Made by a program: the position numbers and the translations under genes. A stretch of 64,000 nucleotides of DNA, from contig NZ_CP080382.1 in assembly GCF_019443425.1 (NCBI RefSeq), positions 1,612,001-1,676,000 of the forward strand, given 5' to 3'. Origin of the DNA: Arthrobacter sp. PAMC25284. Lineage in GTDB: Bacteria > Actinomycetota > Actinomycetes > Actinomycetales > Micrococcaceae. Under the pieces are notes generated by a model that ran no database searches, was not told the DNA's origin, and saw only the letters and a program-made list of their open reading frames with translations. Below are positions 12,520 to 20,609 of this stretch, in pieces. Numbering within the stretch: the stretch's first letter is position 1; each line of letters starts with the position of its first letter.

Positions 12520-13302
12520 TCAGGCGCCCGCGCGGACAAACGTGACAGGCCCGGTGGCGGTCAGCCAGGACAGCGGGTGCACAACAGTCTGGTTCTTGCC
12601 GTTCATGCCGGAGCTCAGCACCTGGCCGTTGCCGACGTAGATGCCGATGTGGCCGGGTTGGATTACCATGTCGCCGGGCTGCGCGTTGCCGACGACTTTG
12701 CCATAGCCCATGAACTGCATCGGCGCCAGGTCCCCCACTGGAATGCCGGCAGCGCCAAGGGCCTTTTCAACCAGGGCGGTGCAGTCCTGGATCATGCCCA
12801 ACTGGGCGTACGCGGCGGAGACCATCGCAGCGCCGACTCCGCTTGCTGCGGCCGGGGCTGCGGCCGGAGCGGCCGCGGCAGCCGCGACCTGGCCCTTCGA
12901 CTGGACGGTTACCCGCGGGGCCGCCTGAACTGCAGCGGCCGCCGTGGCCTGCGGAGCGGGCGCTGCGGCTGCCGGCTTTGGCGCTTCAACAACAGGTGCC
13001 GGCGTGGTGCTGACCGCGGTGCGGTCAAACGAAATCGCGACGGACGAGTCGGCGTTGAGCGGCGCCTGCACCTGGCCGGTCACTTCGAGGCTCGAAACGG
13101 AGGCCGAGTTCCGCTTGACGGGCGTTTCTGCGGCTTGGGCCGCCATGCCGCCGCTCAGCACGAGGCCAGAGGCGGCCACAACGACGGCGGCCTGCCGCCC
13201 TGCTCCCCCGGCGTTGTCGGCGAGAGCTTTGGAGAATACAGCGAGGGGGTTGGTGTGGACGGTGACGGCGCGACGGCGCCCGGAAATTTTTCGTGCGGAC
13301 AT
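12520..13302 (-). CDS. secreted NlpC/P60 family cell-wall hydrolase
   Basis: A 260-aa exported protein. Residues 40-58 form a hydrophobic signal segment ending AAQAAETP. A long Ala/Pro-rich linker (about 95-150) precedes a C-terminal NlpC/P60 domain, a cysteine peptidase fold that usually cuts peptidoglycan stem peptides. Catalytic Cys lies in QDCTALVEKAL (the usual DCSGLV, slightly changed) and His in QPGHIGIYVGNGQ. The start at 13302 has GAGG upstream and directly follows a c-di-AMP riboswitch; the frame further upstream runs into the riboswitch. This pairing ties wall turnover to c-di-AMP. Confidence 0.88.
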   Translation of the reverse strand: MSARKISGRRRAVTVHTNPLAVFSKALADNAGGAGRQAAVVVAASGLVLSGGMAAQAAETPVKRNSASVSSLEVTGQVQAPLNADSSVAISFDRTAVSTTPAPVVEAPKPAAAAPAPQATAAAAVQAAPRVTVQSKGQVAAAAAAPAAAPAAASGVGAAMVSAAYAQLGMIQDCTALVEKALGAAGIPVGDLAPMQFMGYGKVVGNAQPGDMVIQPGHIGIYVGNGQVLSSGMNGKNQTVVHPLSWLTATGPVTFVRAGA

Positions 13303-13320
13303 GAAGGAACCTCTCCCTGT

Positions 13321-13470
13321 GCCTGCGGGGTTAGCTGTCGGATTCGGATGGGAGACACCCGGCCGTGACCTGCAGGAGCGCAATGCTGCTCCTACTGCAA
13401 GGGCACGGCTTCACCCCAAGGCCGGCGCTAAGGCCAGCCAAACGTGGTTTCCCCGTCTCTGCCAGACGAT
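13321..13470 (-). promoter_or_regulatory. c-di-AMP (ydaO-type) riboswitch
   Basis: The minus strand upstream of the NlpC/P60 gene carries the conserved parts of the ydaO/yuaA class in order: GACGGGGAAACCACG, then CTTGGGGTGAAGCC, a variable arm, and CCGAATCCGACAGCTAACCC followed by GCAGGC. The last block (GACAGCTAACCCCG) sits about 20 bases before the start codon. This class binds cyclic di-AMP and is known to control NlpC/P60 and Rpf genes in actinobacteria, normally as an off switch. Boundaries are approximate. Confidence 0.92.
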
Positions 13471-13627
13471 GTAGCAATCGGACCCCGGGCAGCGGCAGAG
13501 TTAGGCAATTTGCTCGGAGGTGCCAGCCTCGATGAACACCGGCACGTATTCGACCGTAGTCGGATTTTCCGCGGATGTCACATTCGGATAACGACGCCGA
13601 CCCCCTGGACAGAGGCCACGCAAGCCG

Positions 13628-13657
13628 TTGTGCACGTATACCCCATGGGGGTATAAT
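13628..13657 (+). promoter_or_regulatory. promoter with CsoR-type copper operator
   Basis: TATACCCCATGGGGGTAT (13637-13654) is a near-perfect palindrome of the A/T-CCCC-N-GGGG-T/A type bound by CsoR-family copper repressors. It covers the spacer and -10 of a likely promoter: TTGTGC (13628-13633), 18 bases, TATAAT (13652-13657). Repression relieved by Cu(I) is expected. It drives the plus-strand DUF6153 gene starting at 13818 and probably the following genes. No csoR gene is in the window. Confidence 0.75.
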
Positions 13658-13817
13658 CATCACGTCGTCCGATCACCCTGCGGGAAAGGTAACGCCCAGC
13701 GCCGGAAGGTACGGTTGGAACTGAATGGGCGCGGCCCGCGTTAGATCTCGTGGGGCAACCGGACCGTCCCGCGGGTACGCTTGAGTGAGTCAATTTCGGC
13801 TGGAAGGAGGAAACCTG

Positions 13818-14309
13818 ATGTCCGTTGCCCTGATCAGCCGTACTTCGGCGTTCCTTCGCCGAGTCGGCTTGCTGGCCTCCCTGCTTGCCCTAGTCGCCGG
13901 AATATTCGGGATGCACATTATTGCCGGTGCCCACCCTATGGCGGCATCCGGGGCTGCCCACACCGCGCAAGCACTTCCCGCGGCCCACGCGCCGGCAGCT
14001 GGCCACAGCGGCCACGCCATCGGAACCGGCGCCGGCCTAGTTGCCGGCCCTGCCCCAGCCGAATCGACGTCGCTCCCGGCACCATCCGGGTCTGGACTTT
14101 CATGCGTTGGACAGGGAGGGTGCGCCGAGATGGCGGCGATGGAGGCGGCCTGCATGCCGCTGCCCGGAACCGCCGCAATGTCGGCCCCGGTGCCCGGCAG
14201 CACCCCCTTCGGTGACGTAGCCCGCGGTAGCCGTCAACCGGACTTTACCGCCTACGTGCATCCGACCAGGACTCCGTCCCCCGGGGACCTTTGCATCAGC
14301 CGGACGTAA
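13818..14309 (+). CDS. DUF6153-like exported protein, copper-linked
   Basis: A 163-aa protein with an N-terminal hydrophobic stretch (VGLLASLLALVAGIFGMHII, about residues 16-35) and a His/Met/Cys-containing outer part. The GMHIIAG block and later cysteines resemble the actinobacterial DUF6153 family, which is found with copper genes; its role is unknown. The ATG at 13818 has GGAAGGAGG upstream and is preferred over the frame start at 13785. It is first behind the CsoR-type operator. Confidence 0.72.
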   Translation: MSVALISRTSAFLRRVGLLASLLALVAGIFGMHIIAGAHPMAASGAAHTAQALPAAHAPAAGHSGHAIGTGAGLVAGPAPAESTSLPAPSGSGLSCVGQGGCAEMAAMEAACMPLPGTAAMSAPVPGSTPFGDVARGSRQPDFTAYVHPTRTPSPGDLCISRT

Positions 14310-14468
14310 ACGGGCTGCGCCGCGCCGCCTTGCTCCGGCGCGAACATGCTTCGCTATCCCCGGCGCGCACGCGCCGTTTACACGCCCCTTGCCCGGGCGT
14401 GATTCGCTGGCCGGTGACCATACCCGCCCGGCTTGTCCCCGCAACGATCCTGAAGGACCCGCATTCCC

Positions 14469-15078
14469 ATGAAGAAATCTATGACTATTTCCGCCACCCT
14501 GTTCGCGGCCGCCCTGGCCCTGACCGGTTGCTCGGCCGGGACCGGTGCTGCCGACAGCAGCATGCCGGGCATGAACCACGGCAGCTCCGACATGCCGGCC
14601 ACCGCAGCCCCGCTGGATACCGTGACTAACAACGCGGCCGACACGATGTTCGTTCAGGGCATGATCCCGCACCACAGCCAGGCCGTGGAGATGAGCGACA
14701 TCATCCTCCAGAAACAGGACATCGATCCGCAGGTCACGGAGCTCGCCAACAAGATCAAAGCCGCCCAGGCCCCCGGAAATCGGCACCATGACCGGGTGGC
14801 TGAAGACGTGGAACGAACCCGAACAGATGGACGCCGGGCACGGTATGACCGGCATGATGAGCCAGAGCGACCTGGACAAGCTCAAGGCCGCACAGGGAAC
14901 TGACGCGTCCAGGCTGTTCCTGACGCAGATGATCGCGCACCACCAGGGGGCCGTGATGATGGCAAAGACGGAGGAATCCGACGGCCAAAACGCCGACGCG
15001 CTCGCCTTGAGCAAGGAGATCATCACGTCCCAGGAAGCTGAAATCCAGGAAATGCAGACACTGCTCGGTTCCCTCTAG
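14469..15078 (+). pseudogene. DUF305 lipoprotein, single frameshift
   Basis: The first part (from 14469) starts with a lipoprotein signal ending LALTGCSAG and continues with MPGMNHGSS and MFVQGMIPHHSQAVEMSD, the DUF305 histidine/methionine block. The frame breaks at a run of five C (14770-14774). The second part continues in the next frame with MTGWLKTWNEP, MTGMMSQSDLDKL and the second histidine block MIAHHQGAVMMAKTEE to the stop at 15078. Deleting one C rejoins APEIGTMTGW, the family sequence. DUF305 proteins are four-helix, often copper-linked, periplasmic or surface proteins. A sequencing error is at least as likely as a true break. Confidence 0.85.
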
Positions 15079-15156
15079 CCGGCGCCGCAGCCGCGCCGGC
15101 ACCAAGCGTGACCGGCGCGGCATCCCACTTTCCTTATCCCCTGTTTGGAGCCCTCC

Positions 15157-16059
15157 ATGCCTTTCTTCCTCCGCCGGCGACCCCATGCTGCGGCCCTCAC
15201 TGTCGCGGCAGCCGCCTCGATTCTTGTTCTCTCCGCCTGCACTCCGGCAGCCACTGATTCGCGTCCCGGCACCGGATCAGACACCTCTGCAGCAGCAGCC
15301 GTGTCCGGGTTGCCGAGCGCTCATGTCCATGGGCTGAGCGTCAACGGCGAAACCGGCCAGGTACTCCTGGCCACCCACGAAGGGTTATTCGACGTCTCTG
15401 GCAGCCCTGCGGTCAAAATCGGACCGACCAACGACTACATGGGGTTCACCGCGACCATGGACCCGGACGTCTTCTATGCCTCGGGTCACCCAGGCGCGGG
15501 GTCGGACCTGCCCAACCCGTTGGGGCTGATCAAGACCACCGACGGCGGCAGGACCTGGCAGCAGCTCTCTCGGCAGAAGGAATCCGACTTTCACGCCCTC
15601 GCCGCCACGAAGTCCGGCATTGTCGCGTTCGACGGGACGATGCGGACCAGCGCGAACGGCAGCACGTGGCAGACTGTCGCCGCGGACTTCACGCCGGCAG
15701 TGCTGGCCGGGCACCCGGACAGTGACACCGTTCTGGCCACCACCCGTGACGGTGTCCAGCGCTCCACCGACGGCGGCACCACGTGGGAGTTGAATGCGTC
15801 GGGCCCCGTGATCCAGTTCGTTGCCTTCGCCGGCGCCGGCGAGGCCGTGGGCGTCGCACCCGACGGATCCGTGTACCACTCCCCCGATGCGGGCGTGTCC
15901 TGGACACAGACGGGGACGGTCACCGGCGAGGTTCAGGCGATCGCGGCGACGTCGGCGTCGGCGTCGGACGGGACGCTTCAGGTGTGGGCGGCCACTTCCT
16001 CCGGGCTGGTGAAGTCGACCGACGGCGGGGCGACGTTCCGGCCCTATGGCGCGGAATAG
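15157..16059 (+). CDS. BNR-repeat (F510_1955-type) lipoprotein
   Basis: A 300-aa exported lipoprotein: signal peptide with lipobox LVLSACTP, then a beta-propeller with repeated Asp-box motifs (KTTDGGRTWQQ, STDGGTTWE, HSPDAGVSWTQ, KSTDGGATF). LPSAHVHGLSVNGETGQVL at the propeller start is the pattern of the family annotated as F510_1955 glycosylhydrolase; no glycosidase activity is proven. It lies in the copper-linked set, 79 bases after the DUF305 gene. The ATG at 15157 has TTGGAG upstream. Confidence 0.82.
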   Translation: MPFFLRRRPHAAALTVAAAASILVLSACTPAATDSRPGTGSDTSAAAAVSGLPSAHVHGLSVNGETGQVLLATHEGLFDVSGSPAVKIGPTNDYMGFTATMDPDVFYASGHPGAGSDLPNPLGLIKTTDGGRTWQQLSRQKESDFHALAATKSGIVAFDGTMRTSANGSTWQTVAADFTPAVLAGHPDSDTVLATTRDGVQRSTDGGTTWELNASGPVIQFVAFAGAGEAVGVAPDGSVYHSPDAGVSWTQTGTVTGEVQAIAATSASASDGTLQVWAATSSGLVKSTDGGATFRPYGAE

Positions 16060-16136
16060 TCCTCCGGCCTTTCCCGCTCCTTTTACTTCCCGTATGGCCA
16101 GGCGTGCCAGCTTCGGTCTGCATCGAAGGACCTCAT

Positions 16137-16304
16137 GTGAACAGCTTCACCAATCAGCACCTGGGCCGGCGCCGCTTACTTAGCTTGTCCGTCGCCGGTA
16201 CGGCGATCTTCGACGCCGACAACCCCGGCCAATGGCTCACCCACTGCCACAACGCCTACCATGCCGAACGCGGCATGATGGGCGTCTTCTCCTACATCAA
16301 ATAA
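16137..16304 (+). pseudogene. multicopper oxidase collapsed to a 55-codon remnant
   Basis: A GTG start with AAGGA six bases upstream opens a 55-aa frame. Residues 1-22 (NQHLGRRRLLSLSVAGT) are a twin-arginine signal start. Immediately afterwards comes DADNPGQWLTHCHNAYHAER, the C-terminal copper motif of multicopper oxidases (His-Cys-His with downstream His and Met), ending GMMGVFSYIK. The catalytic middle, normally some 400 residues, is missing, and the junction is in frame. The remnant keeps ribosome binding and one copper-ligand block but cannot be an oxidase. It sits 12 bases before lgt. Confidence 0.85.
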
Positions 16305-16316
16305 GGGAGCCACATC

Positions 16317-17261
16317 ATGAACATCCCTGTCGCTACGGAACTGTTCTTCCCCTCTCCCGTCGCCAGCGCTTTACAGCTCGGGCCGTTGACCATCCGTTTC
16401 TATGCCCTCTGCATCCTGGCCGGCATCGTCGCCGGCGTCTGGCTGACCGCCCGCCGGCTGCGTGAACGTGGCGGCACCACCTCTCAAACCCTGGACATCG
16501 TGACGTGGGCGGTGCCTTTCGGCATTGTCGGTGGCCGGCTCTACCACGTCATCACCGACAACCAGCTCTACTTCGGCCCCGGCCGTGACCCCTGGGGTGC
16601 GCTGCGGATCTGGGAAGGCGGCCTCGGGATCTGGGGCGCCGTCGCGCTCGGACTCGTCGGAGCGCTGATTGGGGCCCGCCGCGCCGGGGTCCCGTTCCCC
16701 GCGTTCGTGGACGCGGCAGCGCCCGGCCTGCTGATCGCCCAAGCCCTGGGCCGCTGGGGCAACTGGTTCAACAACGAACTCTACGGCGAACCCACAGACT
16801 TGCCCTGGAAACTCCAGATCCATGCCATGGACCCGGCCACCGGCCTGGCACTGACCGGCCCCGACGGCATCCCGGAAGTCCTGGGCTACTTCCAGCCCAC
16901 CTTCCTCTACGAATCCCTCTGGACCCTCGCCGCCGCGTTGCTGCTGATGTTCCTGGACCGCCGCTACAAACTCGGCGCCGGGTCCGTCTTCGCCCTCTAC
17001 ATCGTCTCCTACACCGCCGGGCGCTTCGCCTTCGAACTGATGCGCTCGGACCCGGCCAACCTGATCCTGGGACTGCGCGTGAACACCTGGGTCGCCGGCC
17101 TGCTCTTCCTGACCGGGCTCGTCATCTTCCAGCGGCTACGGAGCCGCCCCCGCTCCACTGTCCCGCCAGCCGCGAACGAACCCGCCCCAGGCAACCCCTC
17201 CCCCGGCCACCCCTCCGCAGGCAACCCCGCCCCGGCAACTAAGGAATCTCCGCATGAGTAA
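16317..17261 (+). CDS. lgt: prolipoprotein diacylglyceryl transferase
   Basis: A 314-aa membrane enzyme that moves diacylglyceryl from phosphatidylglycerol to the lipobox cysteine of prolipoproteins. Family blocks are clear: IRFYALCILAGIVAG, VGGRLYHVITD, WEGGLGIWGAV, and the signature ALGRWGNWFNNELYGEPTD around residues 145-163 with the conserved Arg and Asn. About seven membrane helices are visible; the tail after residue 280 is Pro/Asn-rich and repetitive. It overlaps the DUF3105 gene. The location in a set of lipoproteins suggests a second, dedicated Lgt copy; I cannot see whether another exists. Confidence 0.95.
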   Translation: MNIPVATELFFPSPVASALQLGPLTIRFYALCILAGIVAGVWLTARRLRERGGTTSQTLDIVTWAVPFGIVGGRLYHVITDNQLYFGPGRDPWGALRIWEGGLGIWGAVALGLVGALIGARRAGVPFPAFVDAAAPGLLIAQALGRWGNWFNNELYGEPTDLPWKLQIHAMDPATGLALTGPDGIPEVLGYFQPTFLYESLWTLAAALLLMFLDRRYKLGAGSVFALYIVSYTAGRFAFELMRSDPANLILGLRVNTWVAGLLFLTGLVIFQRLRSRPRSTVPPAANEPAPGNPSPGHPSAGNPAPATKESPHE

Positions 17262-17889
17262 CGCACACGAACGCCGCGCCGAAAACCAGCAGATTGTTGC
17301 CGATCTCCGCAATCAGCAGCGGGCCAAACAGCGCCGCCTCAAAATCCTCCTCTTCGGCGGATTGGGCCTGCTCGTGGCCGGCATCATCACCGCCGTGACC
17401 CTGACCATCCTCGGGTCGGTGCAGGATAAGAACGCCGCCGCCGAGGCCGCCAAGCAACCCATCGAGGGGATCCAGACCTTCTCCGATCTGTCCCGAAACC
17501 ACGTCGACGGAACTGTCCAATATCCCCAGCAGCCCGGCGTCGGCGGGGACCACGCTGCCCCCTGGACCAACTGCGGAATCTACACGGAACCCGTCAACAA
17601 GGAACGTGCCGTTCACTCCCTCGAACACGGCGCCGTCAGCATCACCTACGGTTCCGGTCTGGCCCCCGCCGATGTCACGAAGCTGGCAGCCCAGGCGAAA
17701 GACAAGCCCTTCGTCCTGCTCAGCCCGGGCACCGACTCCGGGACCGGGATCACCGCCACGGCCTGGGGCGCCCAGCTGAAAGTGACGGATGCCGCCGATC
17801 CGCGCATCGCCAACTTCATCCGCGCCTACGCCCAGTCCCCCGGTGCGCCGGAGCCCGGCGCTCCCTGCACCGGCGGCGTGGACGGCTGA
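17254..17889 (+). CDS. DUF3105 membrane-anchored protein
   Basis: A 211-aa protein with one N-terminal helix (about residues 32-52) after a charged, Arg-rich start. The outer domain carries the DUF3105 pattern: YPQQPGVGGDHAAPWTNCGI, the histidine block AVHSLEHGAVSITYG, and a C-terminal C in GAPCTGG. His and Cys positions suggest metal binding, but the function is unknown. Translation starts eight bases before lgt ends, so both are coupled. It is the last gene of the copper-linked set. Confidence 0.85.
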   Translation: MSNAHERRAENQQIVADLRNQQRAKQRRLKILLFGGLGLLVAGIITAVTLTILGSVQDKNAAAEAAKQPIEGIQTFSDLSRNHVDGTVQYPQQPGVGGDHAAPWTNCGIYTEPVNKERAVHSLEHGAVSITYGSGLAPADVTKLAAQAKDKPFVLLSPGTDSGTGITATAWGAQLKVTDAADPRIANFIRAYAQSPGAPEPGAPCTGGVDG

Positions 17890-18014
17890 GCGTCCGACCG
17901 CCCGGGCAGGCGCGTGCACGGCGCCCGACGAAGAGGTCGCCCTGACACGCGAAAGCTGCTTTACTCACATAGCTGCCCGCTATCCCATCAGCCCAAGAAA
18001 AGGAGCCCATCGCC

Positions 18015-18884
18015 ATGGAGTGGATATTCAGTGTGCTGGGGTTCGTGCTCATCGCCGTCGGGCTTCATGATGTCTTCCACACCCTGTTGCATCCCACCGG
18101 GCAGGGCAGGCTGGGCCGTTTAGTCATCGACACCGTCTGGCGGATATCGCAGGCACTCGGCGCCAAGGCCCTGTCGCTGGCCGGGCCGGTGGCACTGGTC
18201 GGCGTCACGCTGCTTTGGGCCGCATTGCAGACCGTCGGCTGGGCCCTCGTCTACTACCCGCATGTGCCGCAGGGGTTCGTCTACGCCGACGGCCTCAACG
18301 AGGCCGACTATGGGGACTTCGCCGAATCGCTCTATTTCTCCCTGGCCACGCTCACCACAGTCGGGTACGGCGACGTTATTGTCTCGGACCCGTGGATCAG
18401 GACCTTCTCCCCGGTCGAGGCCCTCATCGGGTTCGGCCTGCTGACCGCGGCTGTCACGTGGTTTATGCAGATTTATCCGGCTCTGGGACGCCGGCGGGCC
18501 CTGGCCATCCGACTCACCGTCCTGGGCGAGGCGGACTACGCCGGAAACATCGGCGCCCGGGATACCGGGGCCGCGGCCTGGACCCTGGAGACGCTGGCGA
18601 TCGACGTCGTCCAGATCAGGATTGACCTCACCCAAACCCCCGAGTCCTACTATTTCCGCGAGTCCACGTCCGCGATTTCTTTGGGTGCATCACTCGCCCA
18701 GGCCGTGCAGTTGACCTTTAGAGCCGCAGATTCCCAGGACCCGGGCGTCAGATTGAGTGGCGTCGTGCTCCGGAAGGCGCTTGAGGATCTGGCCGGGGTG
18801 ATGGCCAGAGACTTCCGCCTGCGCGGGCCTGACATGGAAGAAGTCTTCCGCCATTTCGCCAAGGACCATCAGCACCAGTACTAA
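18015..18884 (+). CDS. potassium-channel-family membrane protein
   Basis: A 289-aa protein. Two N-terminal hydrophobic segments (about residues 2-22 and 52-78) are followed by a pore loop with the K+ selectivity filter LTTVGYGDV (about residues 113-121) and a further helix. The C-terminal half is soluble, without a recognisable RCK or cyclic-nucleotide domain. Such two-TM Ion_trans_2 proteins pass K+; here regulation is unknown. AAGGAG lies upstream of the ATG at 18015. It stands just before the nuo-like operon but has its own spacing. Confidence 0.85.
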   Translation: MEWIFSVLGFVLIAVGLHDVFHTLLHPTGQGRLGRLVIDTVWRISQALGAKALSLAGPVALVGVTLLWAALQTVGWALVYYPHVPQGFVYADGLNEADYGDFAESLYFSLATLTTVGYGDVIVSDPWIRTFSPVEALIGFGLLTAAVTWFMQIYPALGRRRALAIRLTVLGEADYAGNIGARDTGAAAWTLETLAIDVVQIRIDLTQTPESYYFRESTSAISLGASLAQAVQLTFRAADSQDPGVRLSGVVLRKALEDLAGVMARDFRLRGPDMEEVFRHFAKDHQHQY

Positions 18885-18975
18885 CACGCTGCGCCCCGCC
18901 GCACGCTAGCAGTAAGGTAAGCCCACTGATAACCGAGGGCACCGGACGGAGGTGTTCCAGAAAGGAGAGACACAC

Positions 18976-19326
18976 ATGTCGGTGTATCTGGGCCTGGCGA
19001 TGTCCCTCCTGGTGGCGGCGGCCGGTGTGGCCGGACTCTACGCGTTACACCGGCTCAGTGCGGTGGCCAACAATCCCCTGGTCAGCAAGCCTTTTGCCAG
19101 TGGCTGGATCCCCGAGCAGCACGCCCTCTCCCGCTACCACGCCCGCTACTATCCGGTGACGCTGGTTTTCCTCGCGTTCGACGTCGAGATGCTCTTTATG
19201 TACCCATGGGCCGTGGTGGTGGCACGGCTGGGGGCGTCGGCCGTGATTGAGATGTTCGTCTTCCTCGGCGTGCTGATGGCCGGCGTGGTGTGGGCTTGGC
19301 GGGAAGGGGCGTTCAAATGGGCTTGA
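18976..19326 (+). CDS. nuoA: NADH-quinone oxidoreductase subunit A-like
   Basis: A 116-aa membrane protein with three helices. The loop SKPFASGWIPEQHALSRYHA and the helix VTLVFLAFDVEMLFMYPWAVV carry the NuoA signature, including the conserved acid pair in FDVE. The canonical Cys loop (SGxxP) is partly kept as SGWIP. AAAGGAG lies ten bases upstream of the ATG at 18976. It opens an eight-gene operon with overlapping or nearly abutting genes that lacks nuoE, nuoF, nuoG, nuoI and normal nuoB/C/D. Confidence 0.88.
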   Translation: MSVYLGLAMSLLVAAAGVAGLYALHRLSAVANNPLVSKPFASGWIPEQHALSRYHARYYPVTLVFLAFDVEMLFMYPWAVVVARLGASAVIEMFVFLGVLMAGVVWAWREGAFKWA

Positions 19327-20609
19327 GCGACGTTCTGGCCCGTGCCGCCGTTACCCGCTGCCATGTTTTTCTGGCGGAGGTTCGGGACGGTGCCGGTCCG
19401 CGGATGGCGGTGGAACGGCAGATGGCCCGGCGTGGGTGGGTGGAAGCGCTGTCCCCGGCGGACGCCGACATCCTGTGCGTCTGCGGAGAGGTTCCCGACG
19501 GGCAGGCGGAGGCTCTCGACCGGCTCTGGGACCAGCTCCCCGGCCCCCGGGCACGGGTAAATGTTGAGCTGCCGGACGACGTCGACCGCCTGGACGATTG
19601 CGCCGCGGAGTTGCTGGACACCGCCGCCCAGCGCCGTCGGGAAGCCGGACGGGCGGTAGATCCGGACGACGACGGCGGCAGCGAAGAGGGTGGCGGCGGT
19701 ATGGACCACTCCGGCATGGACCACAGCCAAATGAACCACGGCGACGACGACCGTGGCGGCGGTATGGACCACAGCCAAATGAACCACGGCGACGACGACC
19801 GTGGCGGCGGTATGGACCACTCCGGCATGGACCACTCCGGCATGGACCACAGCCAAATGAACCACGGGGGCATGGATCACGGTGGAATGGCCATGCCCAT
19901 GCCCGGCGGCATCCCACTGGCCGGCGAGGGGGCGGATCGGGACGGCCTGAACCTGGATGTCCTCAAGGTGCCGCTCGGCCCCTACCTCCCACTCTGGCCC
20001 GCAGGGCTCGTGCTGAACTGCGAACTGCAGGGCGACGTCGTTTTCAATTCCACCGTCGACTTCCCCTTCGGACCACCACGGTCCGGATCCGGGCAGCCAG
20101 CCGTCGACGACGAGCGGTCCTCACTGATACATCACCTTGACCTGGCGGAGCGGCTGCTGCGCCTCGCCGGCGCCGCCGCCCTTGCGACCCGGACCCGCCG
20201 GATCCGTGACACCGCCCTGGACAGTGCCGCCACCGACCGCGCATCGGTGGATCAGTGCCGCGCCGCCTCGCGGGCAGTGTTGGCCAGGGTCCGGAAGGAC
20301 TGGCTATTGCGCCGGACCTTGCGCGGCCTCGGCCGCCTTCCGTCTGACGCGGGACTTCCAGCCTCAGAGGGTGCCGATGCGTGGGCCAGGCTGCTGGGCA
20401 TGTTCCCGGCGGCAGCGGCCACCACCGCACCGGAGGCCGGACCCGCGGCCGCCACAGCAGAACTACCTCCCAATAGAGACGTGGTGGCCATCCTCCCGGA
20501 CCTCATCCGCGGCCAGGAGCTTTCAGTAGCACGCCTGATCATTGCCAGCTTCGATCTGGCTCCCACGGCTCAGAAAACCGCGGCACAGCAGGCCGAGGTG
20601 CCGGGATGA
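19317..20609 (+). CDS. degenerate NuoB-like/NuoD-like fusion with Met-His-rich linker
   Basis: A 430-aa protein in the place of nuoB-C-D. Residues 1-90 read like NuoB: ADADILCVCGEVPDGQAEAL followed by DRLWDQLPGPRARV resembles NuoB's ADxLIVxGTVTxKMAPALRRLYDQMPEP, but the Fe-S cysteine motif that should follow is absent. Residues 125-205 are a linker of repeated MDHSGMDHSQMNHG units, a likely soft-metal binder. Then LKVPLGPYLPLWPAGLVLN and CELQGDVV resemble the NuoD beta-strand start (GPxHPxxxGxLRLxLxLxGE). The last 200 residues are helical with little identity. The start overlaps nuoA by ten bases. The structural role in the partial complex is inferred. Confidence 0.65.
   Translation: MGLSDVLARAAVTRCHVFLAEVRDGAGPRMAVERQMARRGWVEALSPADADILCVCGEVPDGQAEALDRLWDQLPGPRARVNVELPDDVDRLDDCAAELLDTAAQRRREAGRAVDPDDDGGSEEGGGGMDHSGMDHSQMNHGDDDRGGGMDHSQMNHGDDDRGGGMDHSGMDHSGMDHSQMNHGGMDHGGMAMPMPGGIPLAGEGADRDGLNLDVLKVPLGPYLPLWPAGLVLNCELQGDVVFNSTVDFPFGPPRSGSGQPAVDDERSSLIHHLDLAERLLRLAGAAALATRTRRIRDTALDSAATDRASVDQCRAASRAVLARVRKDWLLRRTLRGLGRLPSDAGLPASEGADAWARLLGMFPAAAATTAPEAGPAAATAELPPNRDVVAILPDLIRGQELSVARLIIASFDLAPTAQKTAAQQAEVPG
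19696..19890 (+). repeat. in-frame tandem repeats coding MDHSGMDHSQMNHG units
   Basis: Blocks of ATGGACCAC plus TCCGGC or AGCCAAATGAACCAC are repeated at least seven times, in two larger units that also contain GGCGACGACGACCGT. All repeats keep the reading frame of the NuoB/D-like gene. Copy number may vary between strains and is prone to assembly error. Confidence 0.85.

Noticed and set aside
12199-13368. 389-aa plus-strand frame opposite the NlpC/P60 gene
   Set aside because: Antisense of the gene and riboswitch; no domain, while the minus strand has a signal peptide and NlpC/P60 motifs.
14770-14774. Programmed frameshift in the DUF305 gene
   Set aside because: A C5 run is not a known slippery site, no stimulatory structure is seen, and several unrelated genes show the same kind of indel.
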